DNA of 64,000 nucleotides from positions 1 to 64,000 of the forward strand of contig NZ_RAQJ01000004.1 of NCBI RefSeq assembly GCF_003610635.1. The letters run 5' to 3'. This document shows positions 55,088-63,643 of the stretch, piece by piece. The first letter of the stretch is position 1, and each line of letters begins with the position of its first letter. The notes under the pieces are model-generated. The model was given only the letters and a program-made list of their open reading frames with translations, was not told the DNA's origin and ran no database searches. Made by a program: the position numbers and the translations under genes. Source of the stretch: Ichthyenterobacterium magnum (GTDB taxonomy: Bacteria; Bacteroidota; Bacteroidia; Flavobacteriales; Flavobacteriaceae).

Positions 55088-56094
55088 ATTAATGCTTTAT
55101 TAATGTCTTTAATAAGCTTTGGTCCTTCATAAATAAAACCAGTATAAAGCTGAACTAAATCTGCACCAGCTTCAAATTTTTCTAAAGCCTCTTTAGCTGT
55201 ATGAATACCTCCTACTCCAATTATAGGAAAAGCTTTTTTGCTTTCTGTTGCTAAAAACCGAATTACTTCTGTAGATCTACTGGTTAATGGTTTTCCACTT
55301 AATCCGCCAGTTTCAGATTTATTATTAGATTGTAAACCATCTCTAGAGATAGTTGTATTTGTTGCTATAACACCATCAATTTTTGTTTCAGAAACAATAT
55401 CAATAATATCTAATAATTGCTCATTAGTTAAGTCTGGAGCAATCTTCAATAAAATTGGTTTTGGGTTATCTTTCTTTGAGTTTTCATTTTTTAATACCTG
55501 CAAAAGCTCAGTAAGTGGCTCTTTGTCTTGCAAAGCTCTCAAGTTTGGCGTGTTTGGTGAGCTAACATTAACTACAAAATAGTTTACATAATCATACAAT
55601 GCATGAAAACAAATTTTATAATCTTCAACAGCTTTTTCATTTGGCGTTACTTTATTTTTTCCAATATTTCCGCCTATAAGAACATCTTTATTTTTCTTTA
55701 AACGCTCAATTGCTTCTGTAACTCCTCCATTATTAAACCCCATTCTATTAATAATTGCTGAGTCTTCTTTTAAACGAAATAGTCTCTTTTTTGGATTTCC
55801 CGATTGAGGTTTTGGCGTTAAAGTTCCTATCTCTATAAAACCAAATCCAAAGTTACTTAACTCGCTATACAACTTAGCATCTTTATCAAAACCCGCTGCT
55901 AACCCAACTGGGTTTTTAAACGTTAAACCAAAAAGTTTGCGTTCTAATCTTTTGTCTTCAATTAGATATAGCTTTCTAAATAAAAATGAAAATCCAGGAA
56001 TTTTACTTAAATTTCTAATTGCAGAGAATGTAAAATGATGAATCTTTTCTGGGTCAAACAGAAAAAACAATGGTCTTATAATTAACTTGTACAT
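55072..56094 (-). CDS. pyrD: Dihydroorotate dehydrogenase (quinone)
   Basis: Oxidises dihydroorotate in pyrimidine synthesis, passing electrons to quinone. 340 residues from ATG 56094 ([23 protein letters not shown]); a TTG at 56115 belongs to the promoter box. Class 2 signs: N-terminal membrane-associating helices, [34 protein letters not shown] and [14 protein letters not shown]. The end overlaps the terminator. Confidence 0.95.
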   Translation of the reverse strand: MYKLIIRPLFFLFDPEKIHHFTFSAIRNLSKIPGFSFLFRKLYLIEDKRLERKLFGLTFKNPVGLAAGFDKDAKLYSELSNFGFGFIEIGTLTPKPQSGNPKKRLFRLKEDSAIINRMGFNNGGVTEAIERLKKNKDVLIGGNIGKNKVTPNEKAVEDYKICFHALYDYVNYFVVNVSSPNTPNLRALQDKEPLTELLQVLKNENSKKDNPKPILLKIAPDLTNEQLLDIIDIVSETKIDGVIATNTTISRDGLQSNNKSETGGLSGKPLTSRSTEVIRFLATESKKAFPIIGVGGIHTAKEALEKFEAGADLVQLYTGFIYEGPKLIKDINKALIKKAN

Positions 56095-56112
56095 GAAAAA
56101 GATATTGAGCTG

Positions 56113-56120
56113 CAAAAATA
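56113..56120 (-). promoter_or_regulatory. -7 box of pyrD
   Basis: Minus-strand TATTTTTG, 19 bases before ATG 56094; the in-frame TTG inside it is not a start codon. Confidence 0.55.
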
Positions 56121-56167
56121 CTATTCATTTGATTAAAAATGCTAACATTCAATTTAGAAATTAGTGG

Positions 56168-56175
56168 TATTTTTG
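56168..56175 (+). promoter_or_regulatory. -7 box of pepT
   Basis: TATTTTTG, 48 bases before ATG 56224. No TTG at good spacing. Confidence 0.45.
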
Positions 56176-56223
56176 AAGTCTAAGTAGTAATATATTCCTT
56201 ATAGATATTTTAAAAGCATTAAA

Positions 56224-57462
56224 ATGATTTCAAAAGAAGACATAATAAAACGGTTTGTAAGTTACGTGACTGTAGATACAGAATCTGATCCAGAAAGTGA
56301 TACAACACCAAGTACTGCAAAACAATGGGATTTAGCAAACGCTTTAGTAAACGAGCTAAAAGCTATTGGAATGCAAGATGTGAGCATTGATGAAAATGCA
56401 TACATTATGGCTACGCTACCAAGCAATGTAGACCATGACGTACCAACCATTGGTTATATTTCTCATTTTGATACAACTCCAGATTTTACAGGCGCTAATG
56501 TTAAGCCTCAAATTATTGAGAACTATGATGGAAAAGATATTATTTTAAATGAAGCTGAAAATATTATACTTTCTCCTGATTATTTCGAAGATTTATTACT
56601 CTATAAAGGACAAACATTAATTACTACAGATGGCACAACATTACTTGGTGCTGATGATAAAGCAGGAATTTGTGAAATTATTTCGGCAATGGAATATTTA
56701 ATTCAGCATCCAGAAATTAAACATGGTACTATTCGTGTTGGATTTACTCCTGATGAAGAAATTGGTCGTGGTGCTCATAAATTTGATGTAGAAAGATTTG
56801 GTGCAGATTGGGCTTATACTATGGATGGAAGTCAAATTGGCGAGCTAGAATACGAAAACTTTAATGCAGCTGGAGCTAAAGTAAAAATTAAAGGCAAAAT
56901 TGTACATCCTGGTTATGCCAAAGGAAAAATGGTAAACTCAATGTATATCGCTACAGAGTTTATTAATGCTTTACCAAGAATGGAAACTCCAGAGCACACA
57001 GAAGATTACCAAGGGTTCTTCCATTTATATAGTATAGATGGTAAAGTAGACGAAACAACGCTGCAATATATTATTAGAGATCATGACAAAGACCATTTTG
57101 AAGCAAGAAAAGAAGTCTTACAAAAACTTACTAATGATATAAACACACAATATGGACGTGAAGTGGTTACTATAGAAATTAGCGACCAATATTTTAATAT
57201 GAAAGAAAAGGTAGAACCTGTAATGCATATTGTAAATATAGCAGAAGACGCTATGAAACAACTCAATATTACACCGCTTATAAAACCAATTAGAGGTGGC
57301 ACAGATGGTTCTCAATTATCATATATGGGATTACCTTGTCCAAATATTTTTGCTGGCGGACATAACTTTCATGGGCGTTATGAGTACGTTCCTGTTGAAA
57401 GCATGATTAAGGCTACAGAAGTCATTTGTAAAATTGCTGAGCTAACTGCTAAAAAATCTTAA
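56224..57462 (+). CDS. pepT: Peptidase T (tripeptidase)
   Basis: M20 zinc enzyme removing the N-terminal residue from tripeptides in the cytoplasm. 412 residues. Metal ligands: ISHFDTTPD (His), [10 protein letters not shown] (bridging Asp), [10 protein letters not shown] (Glu-Glu), TMDGSQ and the C-terminal [13 protein letters not shown]. Followed by a YdeI-like gene after one base. Confidence 0.96.
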   Translation: MISKEDIIKRFVSYVTVDTESDPESDTTPSTAKQWDLANALVNELKAIGMQDVSIDENAYIMATLPSNVDHDVPTIGYISHFDTTPDFTGANVKPQIIENYDGKDIILNEAENIILSPDYFEDLLLYKGQTLITTDGTTLLGADDKAGICEIISAMEYLIQHPEIKHGTIRVGFTPDEEIGRGAHKFDVERFGADWAYTMDGSQIGELEYENFNAAGAKVKIKGKIVHPGYAKGKMVNSMYIATEFINALPRMETPEHTEDYQGFFHLYSIDGKVDETTLQYIIRDHDKDHFEARKEVLQKLTNDINTQYGREVVTIEISDQYFNMKEKVEPVMHIVNIAEDAMKQLNITPLIKPIRGGTDGSQLSYMGLPCPNIFAGGHNFHGRYEYVPVESMIKATEVICKIAELTAKKS

Positions 57463-57463
57463 G

Positions 57464-58060
57464 ATGAAAAAAGTCTATTCAGTTGAAGAGTATATAGAAA
57501 CTAATGCACATTTCGAGGAAGCTTTAACGCTTTTACGTCGTATAATAAATTCAACCGAATTAGAAGAAACTGTCAAATGGAGTGCTCCTGTTTATGCTCT
57601 AAATGGTAAAAACGTAGTAGGCCTTGGTGCATTTAAAAACCATTTTGGGATTTGGTTTTTTAATGGTGTCTTTTTAAAAGATGAACAAAACCTTTTAACA
57701 AATGCTCAAGAAAAAACAAAAGCGTTACGACAAATGCGTTTTAAATCAATAGATGATATTAATAAATATATTGTATTGTCTTATGTAAAGGAAGCTATTG
57801 AGAATCAGAAATTAGGAAGAGAAATAAAACCAACCAGAACAAAAAAGGAAACTATTATTCCTACAGAATTACAAAATGAATTAGAAAGAGATGCGAAGCT
57901 AAAAACAAGCTTTGAAGCACTAACGCCATCAAAACAGCGTGAGTATTGCGAGTATATTTCTACCGCTAAACGCGATGCTACAAAACTGGCGAGGTTAGAT
58001 AAAATTAAACCAATGATTATGCAAGGTGTTGGTTTACATGATAAGTATAAAAACTGCTAG
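57464..58060 (+). CDS. YdeI/OmpD-associated family protein
   Basis: 198 residues. N-terminal DUF1801/YdhG-like domain (ETVKWSAPVYALNGKNVVGLGAFKNHFGIWFFNG, about 35-70) and a C-terminal YdeI OmdA region (LTPSKQREYCEYISTAKRDATKLARLDKI). Cytoplasmic; role unknown. Co-transcribed with pepT (one-base gap) and closed by a strong terminator. Confidence 0.88.
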   Translation: MKKVYSVEEYIETNAHFEEALTLLRRIINSTELEETVKWSAPVYALNGKNVVGLGAFKNHFGIWFFNGVFLKDEQNLLTNAQEKTKALRQMRFKSIDDINKYIVLSYVKEAIENQKLGREIKPTRTKKETIIPTELQNELERDAKLKTSFEALTPSKQREYCEYISTAKRDATKLARLDKIKPMIMQGVGLHDKYKNC

Positions 58061-58082
58061 CCATTACTAAAAAACTAGTGTA

Positions 58083-58122
58083 ACTAAAAAAGCTTCAAGT
58101 ATTAACTTGAAGCTTTTTTAGT
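58083..58122. terminator. Bidirectional terminator
   Basis: A perfect 18-bp stem (ACTAAAAAAGCTTCAAGT and its complement) with loop ATTA, between YdeI-like (plus) and yajC (minus). Confidence 0.92.
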
Positions 58123-58138
58123 TTATATAAAGATTGCT

Positions 58139-58423
58139 TTATTTAGCAGGAGCATTCATTTTTCTGCTCATTTCCATAGAAATTGCAGAACGGTCAAACT
58201 TAATTTTTCCAGCTAATGTTTCAATAACACAACTACTATCTTTATCGTTAAGGTCTACGACTTTACCATGCATACCACTTTTAGTGATAACCTTGTCGCC
58301 TCTTTTAAGCTCGCTAGCAAACTTTTTTTCTTGTTTTGCACGTTTCATTTGTGGTGCAATCATAAAAAAGTAAACCACAGCAAACATGGCTACAAATGGT
58401 AACATACTTCCTAATCCTTCCAT
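58139..58423 (-). CDS. yajC: Preprotein translocase subunit YajC
   Basis: 94 residues. One N-terminal membrane helix (MLPFVAMFAVVYFFMIAPQMKRAKQEKKF) and the conserved RGDKVITKSGMHGKV core. Auxiliary part of the Sec translocon. Nine bases after the DUF1573 gene stop, on the same strand. Confidence 0.94.
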   Translation of the reverse strand: MEGLGSMLPFVAMFAVVYFFMIAPQMKRAKQEKKFASELKRGDKVITKSGMHGKVVDLNDKDSSCVIETLAGKIKFDRSAISMEMSRKMNAPAK

Positions 58424-58432
58424 CTAAACTAT

Positions 58433-58930
58433 TTATTGAACTTGTTTAATAACCGGCTTAGCTGGAGTCTTTGCTGGAGCGTTAGGATCTGCCTCTACAA
58501 ATGATTTAATTTTAACCACTTCAGAACCTTTTTCTGTATTTGTAGTTAATGTAATCGATTTAGTAACCGCTCCTTTTCCTTTACCGTTAAATTTAACTGT
58601 AAACTCAGCAGACTCTCCTGGAGCTAAAGGCTCTCTGTTCCAATCTGAAGGCACTGTACATCCACAAGTACTCTTAATGTTACTTACTACTAAAGGAGAA
58701 TTACCTGTATTTTTATATTTAAACTTAGTTTCAACTGGAGTACCATTTACAATAGTACCAAAATCGTGTTCAGTCTCTTCAAATGTAATTGTTGGGAAAT
58801 CTCCAGATGTTGCATCTCTCTCAGCTGCTGCAGCTACATTTTCTGAATTAATCTTGCTAGATGCATCTTCTTTACATGATGTAAAAGCTACCATACATAG
58901 TGCGCTTAAACCTAAAATCACTTTTTTCAT
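58433..58930 (-). CDS. DUF1573 lipoprotein
   Basis: 165 residues. Lipoprotein signal ending AFTSC (Cys about 19). DUF1573 core (HDFGTIVNGTPVETKFKYKNTGNSPLVVSNIKSTCGCTVPSDW) is an immunoglobulin-like fold with the CGC pair common in Bacteroidota. Function unknown. In an operon with yajC. Confidence 0.88.
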   Translation of the reverse strand: MKKVILGLSALCMVAFTSCKEDASSKINSENVAAAAERDATSGDFPTITFEETEHDFGTIVNGTPVETKFKYKNTGNSPLVVSNIKSTCGCTVPSDWNREPLAPGESAEFTVKFNGKGKGAVTKSITLTTNTEKGSEVVKIKSFVEADPNAPAKTPAKPVIKQVQ

Positions 58931-59052
58931 TACTATAAATTTTAATTATTAATTTTTATTTTTCATTCAAGGCGTTAAAAGTACTAATTATTTGTTCTAA
59001 TTAAAATTTTTTCGATAATTGAACAAAAAATTAACAGTAATACCAACTTCTA

Positions 59053-59997
59053 CTACATTAAGCCTCTTCCTATTTTGTTTAAAGTGCCTTGCGCAGTATA
59101 TTCTTTCACTATTTTATCTAGAATACCGTTTATAAACATACTACTTTTAGGTGTAGAATATTCTTTAGCTACTTCTAAATATTCATTTATTGTAACTTTG
59201 GTAGGTATTGAAGGGAATTTTTGAATTTCGCATATTGCCATTTGCAATAAAATAGAGTCTAAGCTTGCTATTCTTTCTGAATCCCAATTTGTAGTACGTT
59301 TTGCTATTTCTTCATTTAATTTTGAACGATTAAGCAGTGTCTTTTTAAACAAATCAACTGCAAAATCTCTGTCTTCGCTATTTTTAAGCAATTTAGGCGT
59401 AAAATGAGTTTCTGAAGAATTTGGTTTTACAGCGTTTAATAGTCTTAAGATATTAGTATTAACTACAGGAAGATCATCTAACCAAGTTAATTTTTTGTCT
59501 TCAAAATAATCGTATAGCTTATCATTAGGTGCTATAATTTGAGTAAACATGTCTACAACAAACTGTTTATCCTCATTAAAATCTGAAACTTCAGTAGCCA
59601 TATATGTTTTATAAATATCGCTTTCTAGTAAAGCTTTATATATAATATCAACATACTCAAAATCTAAATACCAAAGGTTTAGTTTTCGTTTTTCAAGTTC
59701 ATTTTTAAGTACCGTATTATTTCTTAATGAACGTAATACTTCATTATTTATAAACTTTGAATTGGGATTTTTTTCTTCGTGAGTTGCTAAAAACTTCTTC
59801 TGCTTCTTTTCTTGTTTGTCTTCGGCTTTTTTATGCACCTCTACAAGTAAAGTTAACATGCTTAAATACAAATCGTACATACTATCTAAACTGTGAAGAA
59901 GAAATTTTTCATCCTTCTTAAAATCATCACTTTCAGTCCCCTTAAAGGCATATAAGGTTTGCATGACTTTTATACGTATATGTCTTCTATTTAACAT
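59053..59997 (-). CDS. nusB: Transcription antitermination factor NusB
   Basis: 314 residues, more than twice the E. coli length because of an inserted, charged helical region (about 60-175), as is usual in Bacteroidota. NusB domain signs: MLNRRHIRIKVMQTLYAF at the start and LLQMAICEIQKFPSIPTKVTINEYLEVAKEYSTPKSSMFINGILDKI at the end. Binds boxA RNA with NusE/S10. A strong promoter and a hairpin precede it. Confidence 0.95.
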   Translation of the reverse strand: MLNRRHIRIKVMQTLYAFKGTESDDFKKDEKFLLHSLDSMYDLYLSMLTLLVEVHKKAEDKQEKKQKKFLATHEEKNPNSKFINNEVLRSLRNNTVLKNELEKRKLNLWYLDFEYVDIIYKALLESDIYKTYMATEVSDFNEDKQFVVDMFTQIIAPNDKLYDYFEDKKLTWLDDLPVVNTNILRLLNAVKPNSSETHFTPKLLKNSEDRDFAVDLFKKTLLNRSKLNEEIAKRTTNWDSERIASLDSILLQMAICEIQKFPSIPTKVTINEYLEVAKEYSTPKSSMFINGILDKIVKEYTAQGTLNKIGRGLM

Positions 59998-60018
59998 GTA
60001 AAGAACTTTTTAATTAAG

Positions 60019-60046
60019 AAAGCGAAAGTTTAATCACTTTCGCTTT
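60019..60046 (-). other. Perfect hairpin in the nusB 5' leader
   Basis: AAAGCGAAAGT, six-base loop, and exact complement (11 bp), immediately downstream of the nusB -7 box, so it would form the 5' end of the nusB mRNA. Alternatively it terminates leucine dehydrogenase transcripts, though the T-run is weak. Confidence 0.6.
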
Positions 60047-60047
60047 G

Positions 60048-60076
60048 CAAAAATACTATAATTTTATGAGTACAAA
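60048..60076 (-). promoter_or_regulatory. Promoter of nusB
   Basis: Minus-strand TTTG (60073-60076), 17-base spacer, TATTTTTG (60048-60055). Confidence 0.7.
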
Positions 60077-60099
60077 AATAATTTAAGCCGAAGCTTTAA

Positions 60100-61203
60100 C
60101 TATTTTAAATTTTCTTTTCGTCTAGTTTCAATACGCTCTTTAGCAATATTTAAAGCTGCAGAATTTGTTGTTATATCGTGAGCTTTAGCATAATCTAATA
60201 TCTCTAAAGTTGTATTGTATATGTTTTCTGTTTTACGGATAATCTCTTGTTTTCCGTAGTTTTCTAACTCTGCATATACATTGATGATTCCGCCTGCATT
60301 AATTAAAAAGTCTGGTGCATAAACGATACCTCTGTCTTGTAATAATTTACCATGAACAGTCTCATCTGCTAATTGATTATTAGCTGCTCCAGCAACAACT
60401 TTTGCTTTTAACTTATATACAGTTTCATCATTTATTGTTGCGCCAAGTGCACAAGGTGCATAAATATCCATAGGCTCACTATAAATATCATTACCTTCAT
60501 AAATGGTAACGCCATACTTAGATTTAATACTTTCTAATCGTTCTTGGTTAATATCTGCAATTGTAACATTTGCGCCTTCATTAACAAGATGCTCTACTAG
60601 CGCTTCACCAACATGACCAATACCTTGAACAAATATTGATTTATCTTCTAATACATCACTTCCAAATTTAAAATTTGCAGCGGCTTTCATGCCCATAAAC
60701 ACACCATAAGCAGTAATTGGAGATGGATTACCTGCACCACCTTTATCTTCTGATATACCAGTAACATAAGGTGTTACTTCACGTACTAAATCCATGTCTG
60801 CTGTATCCATTCCAACATCTTCAGCAGTTATATAACGACCGCTTAAAGAATGAACAAATTCACCAAACTTTTTCATAAGCTCAGGTGTTTTTTGAGTTTT
60901 AGCATCACCAATAATAACAGCTTTTCCTCCACCTAAGTTTAATCCTGTAATTGCAGACTTAAAAGACATACCTCGAGATAAACGCAAAACATCGTTTAAA
61001 GCTTCCCATTCGTTATTATATTGCCACATTCTTGTGCCTCCAAGAGCAGGTCCTAAAACTGTGTTATGTATACCAATTATTGCTTTTAAACCAGTATCTT
61101 TGTCGTTGCAAAAAACGATTTGTTCGTGATTATCGAATGAATTTTGCCCAAAAACTGGGTCTATTTTAGAAAGTTCTTTTGAACTTATTACGTCTGAAAC
61201 CAT
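60100..61203 (-). CDS. Glu/Leu/Phe/Val dehydrogenase (leucine dehydrogenase type)
   Basis: NAD-dependent oxidative deamination of branched-chain amino acids. 367 residues from ATG 61203 (MVSDVISSKELSKIDPVF), matching leucine dehydrogenases; a TTG at 61254 lies in the promoter. Signs: LGGTRMW, LNLGGGKAVIIGD (catalytic Lys), ITAEDVG, and NAD fold VQGIGHVGEALVEHL. May act with mvaB in leucine breakdown. Confidence 0.93.
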   Translation of the reverse strand: MVSDVISSKELSKIDPVFGQNSFDNHEQIVFCNDKDTGLKAIIGIHNTVLGPALGGTRMWQYNNEWEALNDVLRLSRGMSFKSAITGLNLGGGKAVIIGDAKTQKTPELMKKFGEFVHSLSGRYITAEDVGMDTADMDLVREVTPYVTGISEDKGGAGNPSPITAYGVFMGMKAAANFKFGSDVLEDKSIFVQGIGHVGEALVEHLVNEGANVTIADINQERLESIKSKYGVTIYEGNDIYSEPMDIYAPCALGATINDETVYKLKAKVVAGAANNQLADETVHGKLLQDRGIVYAPDFLINAGGIINVYAELENYGKQEIIRKTENIYNTTLEILDYAKAHDITTNSAALNIAKERIETRRKENLK

Positions 61204-61251
61204 AAAATAAAATTTAATCTGCAGTTTTATTAAATCAGTAAAAACAGCGAG

Positions 61252-61283
61252 CAAAAATAAATTAATATTAGAGTTTTCGCAAA
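61252..61283 (-). promoter_or_regulatory. Promoter of leucine dehydrogenase
   Basis: Minus-strand TTTG (61280-61283), 20-base spacer, TATTTTTG (61252-61259). It excludes the upstream TTG start. Confidence 0.75.
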
Positions 61284-61306
61284 ATTATGATTGTTAAAAT
61301 AGCAGA

Positions 61307-61336
61307 TTGTTAAAAACTAAATACATAGTATATTTT
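61307..61336 (+). promoter_or_regulatory. Promoter of the ABC exporter gene, near-leaderless
   Basis: TTG (61307-61309), 19-base spacer, TATATTTT (61329-61336). The ATG follows after two bases, so the mRNA probably begins at or next to the start codon. Confidence 0.55.
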
Positions 61337-61338
61337 AA

Positions 61339-63093
61339 ATGAATGCCTTACAACATATAAACAAGTATTTTTATAAATACAGATATCGCCTACTATTTGG
61401 AATACTCATTACAATTTGTGCGAAAATATTTGCATTATTTACACCTCGCCTAATAGGTAAGTCTGTTACTGTAATTTCAAAAAGGCTTAATGATGAGATT
61501 ACCCATGAGGCATTTAAAAATGATTTAAGTTTAAATATTATATATCTAATTGTAGCTGCATTAATTGCTGGTCTTTTTACTTTTTTAATGCGCCAAACTA
61601 TTATTAATGTATCTAGACATATAGAATATGACTTAAAAAATGAAGTCTATAAACAATACCAAAACCTGTCATTGAGTTTCTATAAATCTAATAGAACTGG
61701 AGATTTAATGAACCGAATAAGTGAAGATGTAGGCAAAGTACGAATGTATACAGGACCAGCAATAATGTATACTATAAACATGATAACACTTTTTATTGTT
61801 GCCTTAATTTACATGTTAAATATTGCTCCAACATTAACGTTATACGTAATGCTTCCGCTACCAATTCTATCTGTAATTATATATAAACTAAGTACGGTTA
61901 TTAATAAACGTAGCACTATTGTTCAACAATATTTATCACACCTTTCTACTTATACTCAAGAATCTTTTAGCGGTATTTCTGTTATAAAGTCTTATGGTAT
62001 TGAAGAAGAAAATATTAATGCTTTTAACTCACTTTCTAATGAGAGTAAACAAAAGCAAATCAATCTCACTAAAGTGCAAGCCTTATTTTTTCCGTCTATG
62101 ATTTTGTTAATAGGTATAAGTAACATACTAGTAGCTTATGTTGGTGGCATGCAATATATAAATGGAGAAATAAAAGATATTGGTACAATTGCAGAATTTT
62201 TAATATACGTAAACATGCTAACATGGCCTGTAGCTACTGTTGGTTGGGTTACAAATTTAGTTCAACAAGCCGAAGCATCTCAGAAACGTATTAATGAGTT
62301 TTTAAAACAAGAACCAGATATTAAAAACAATAATAATACGCCATCAATAATAAATGGAAATGTAGATTTTAAAAATGTTTCATTTGCGTATCCTGATACC
62401 AATATACAAGCATTAAACAAGGTTAGTTTTTCAATTAAAAAAGGAGAAACTCTAGCCATTTTAGGTAAAACTGGCTCTGGTAAGTCTACAATATTAGATT
62501 TAATAGGTAGACTTTATGATGTACAAGAAGGTGTGATTGAAATTGACGGAAAACAGATAGATCAAATACATCTTAACAGCTTAAGAAATAGCATAGGATA
62601 CGTGCCTCAAGATGCCTTTTTATTTTCAGATAGCATCAAAAACAATATTATGTTTGGTAAAGAAGATGCTACTGAAAATGAAGTCATTAAAGCTGCTAAA
62701 AATGCCGATGTTCACAAAAACATCATAGCATTCACTAATGGTTACGATACCAAATTAGGCGAACGTGGTATTACACTTTCTGGTGGCCAAAAACAACGTA
62801 TTTCTATTGCTAGAGCAATAATTAAATCTCCAGAGATTCTTTTATTTGACGACTGTTTATCTGCAGTAGACACAGAAACCGAAGAAAAAATACTAAAAAA
62901 CCTCAGACAGGTTTCTAAAGGAAAAACAACAATAATTGTTAGCCATAGAATTTCTTCAGCCAAAGATGCAGATAAAATAATTGTACTTGAAGATGGTAAA
63001 ATCACACAAAGTGGATCTCATGAAACACTAGTAAATACCGATGGTTATTATAAAGAATTATACAACAAACAACTTAGCCAAAAAGAAATATAG
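61339..63093 (+). CDS. ABC exporter half-transporter, degenerate Walker B
   Basis: 584 residues: six-helix membrane domain (about 1-310), then an ATPase domain with Walker A GKTGSGKST (about 378-386), signature LSGGQ and Walker B ILLFDDC. The catalytic glutamate after Walker B is aspartate (DD), as in the degenerate half of heterodimeric exporters such as MdlA/BmrC types. No partner half-transporter is next to it. Likely exports a lipid or drug-like compound; substrate unknown. Confidence 0.93.
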   Translation: MNALQHINKYFYKYRYRLLFGILITICAKIFALFTPRLIGKSVTVISKRLNDEITHEAFKNDLSLNIIYLIVAALIAGLFTFLMRQTIINVSRHIEYDLKNEVYKQYQNLSLSFYKSNRTGDLMNRISEDVGKVRMYTGPAIMYTINMITLFIVALIYMLNIAPTLTLYVMLPLPILSVIIYKLSTVINKRSTIVQQYLSHLSTYTQESFSGISVIKSYGIEEENINAFNSLSNESKQKQINLTKVQALFFPSMILLIGISNILVAYVGGMQYINGEIKDIGTIAEFLIYVNMLTWPVATVGWVTNLVQQAEASQKRINEFLKQEPDIKNNNNTPSIINGNVDFKNVSFAYPDTNIQALNKVSFSIKKGETLAILGKTGSGKSTILDLIGRLYDVQEGVIEIDGKQIDQIHLNSLRNSIGYVPQDAFLFSDSIKNNIMFGKEDATENEVIKAAKNADVHKNIIAFTNGYDTKLGERGITLSGGQKQRISIARAIIKSPEILLFDDCLSAVDTETEEKILKNLRQVSKGKTTIIVSHRISSAKDADKIIVLEDGKITQSGSHETLVNTDGYYKELYNKQLSQKEI

Positions 63094-63168
63094 TTATTTG
63101 TTGGTTAGTAATCTTTTTTTTTAGATTTTTGGTACAAGAAAACAACACAAAAAAACATTTAATTAGCT

Positions 63169-63564
63169 ATGAGTGACCACGGAATGATGGAGAAAGAGGA
63201 AATTTTCTCAAAAGTATTGCGAGCAGGAAGACGAACTTACTTCTTCGACGTAAGAGCAACTAAAGCTGGTGATTATTACCTCACAATTACTGAAAGTAAA
63301 AAATTTACTAATGATGATGGTTCTTTTCACTACAAAAAACACAAAATCTATTTATACAAAGAAGATTTTTCTGAGTTTAATGAGATTTTAAGAGAAATGA
63401 CAGATTATATCATTGACGAAAAAGGCAATGAAGTTATAAGCGAACGTCATCAAAAAGATTTCAAAAAAGAAGACATGTATACTTCAAATAATGAAACTAC
63501 AGAAACTAATGATACACCTGCATCTCCTGAAAGCTTTACAGATGTAAACTTTGAAGATATATAA
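63169..63564 (+). CDS. DUF3276 (PUR-alpha-like) nucleic-acid-binding protein
   Basis: 131 residues. Residues 8-85 (EIFSKVLRAGRRTYFFDVRATKAGDYYLTITESKK) match the bacterial PUR domain, which folds like eukaryotic Pur-alpha; BpuR of Borrelia binds DNA and RNA. The C-terminal 35 residues are acidic and low-complexity. Widely conserved in Bacteroidota; role here unknown. Confidence 0.9.
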   Translation: MSDHGMMEKEEIFSKVLRAGRRTYFFDVRATKAGDYYLTITESKKFTNDDGSFHYKKHKIYLYKEDFSEFNEILREMTDYIIDEKGNEVISERHQKDFKKEDMYTSNNETTETNDTPASPESFTDVNFEDI

Positions 63565-63587
63565 ATCTAACTTTTGTTAAATTATAC

Positions 63588-63618
63588 AAAACCGTTACAT
63601 TACAGTAACGGTTTTTTT
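63588..63618 (+). terminator. Intrinsic terminator after DUF3276 gene
   Basis: AAAACCGTTAC, loop ATTACA, GTAACGGTTTTTTT. Confidence 0.9.
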
Positions 63619-63643
63619 ATTTTTATACCTTAACTAATACTTT

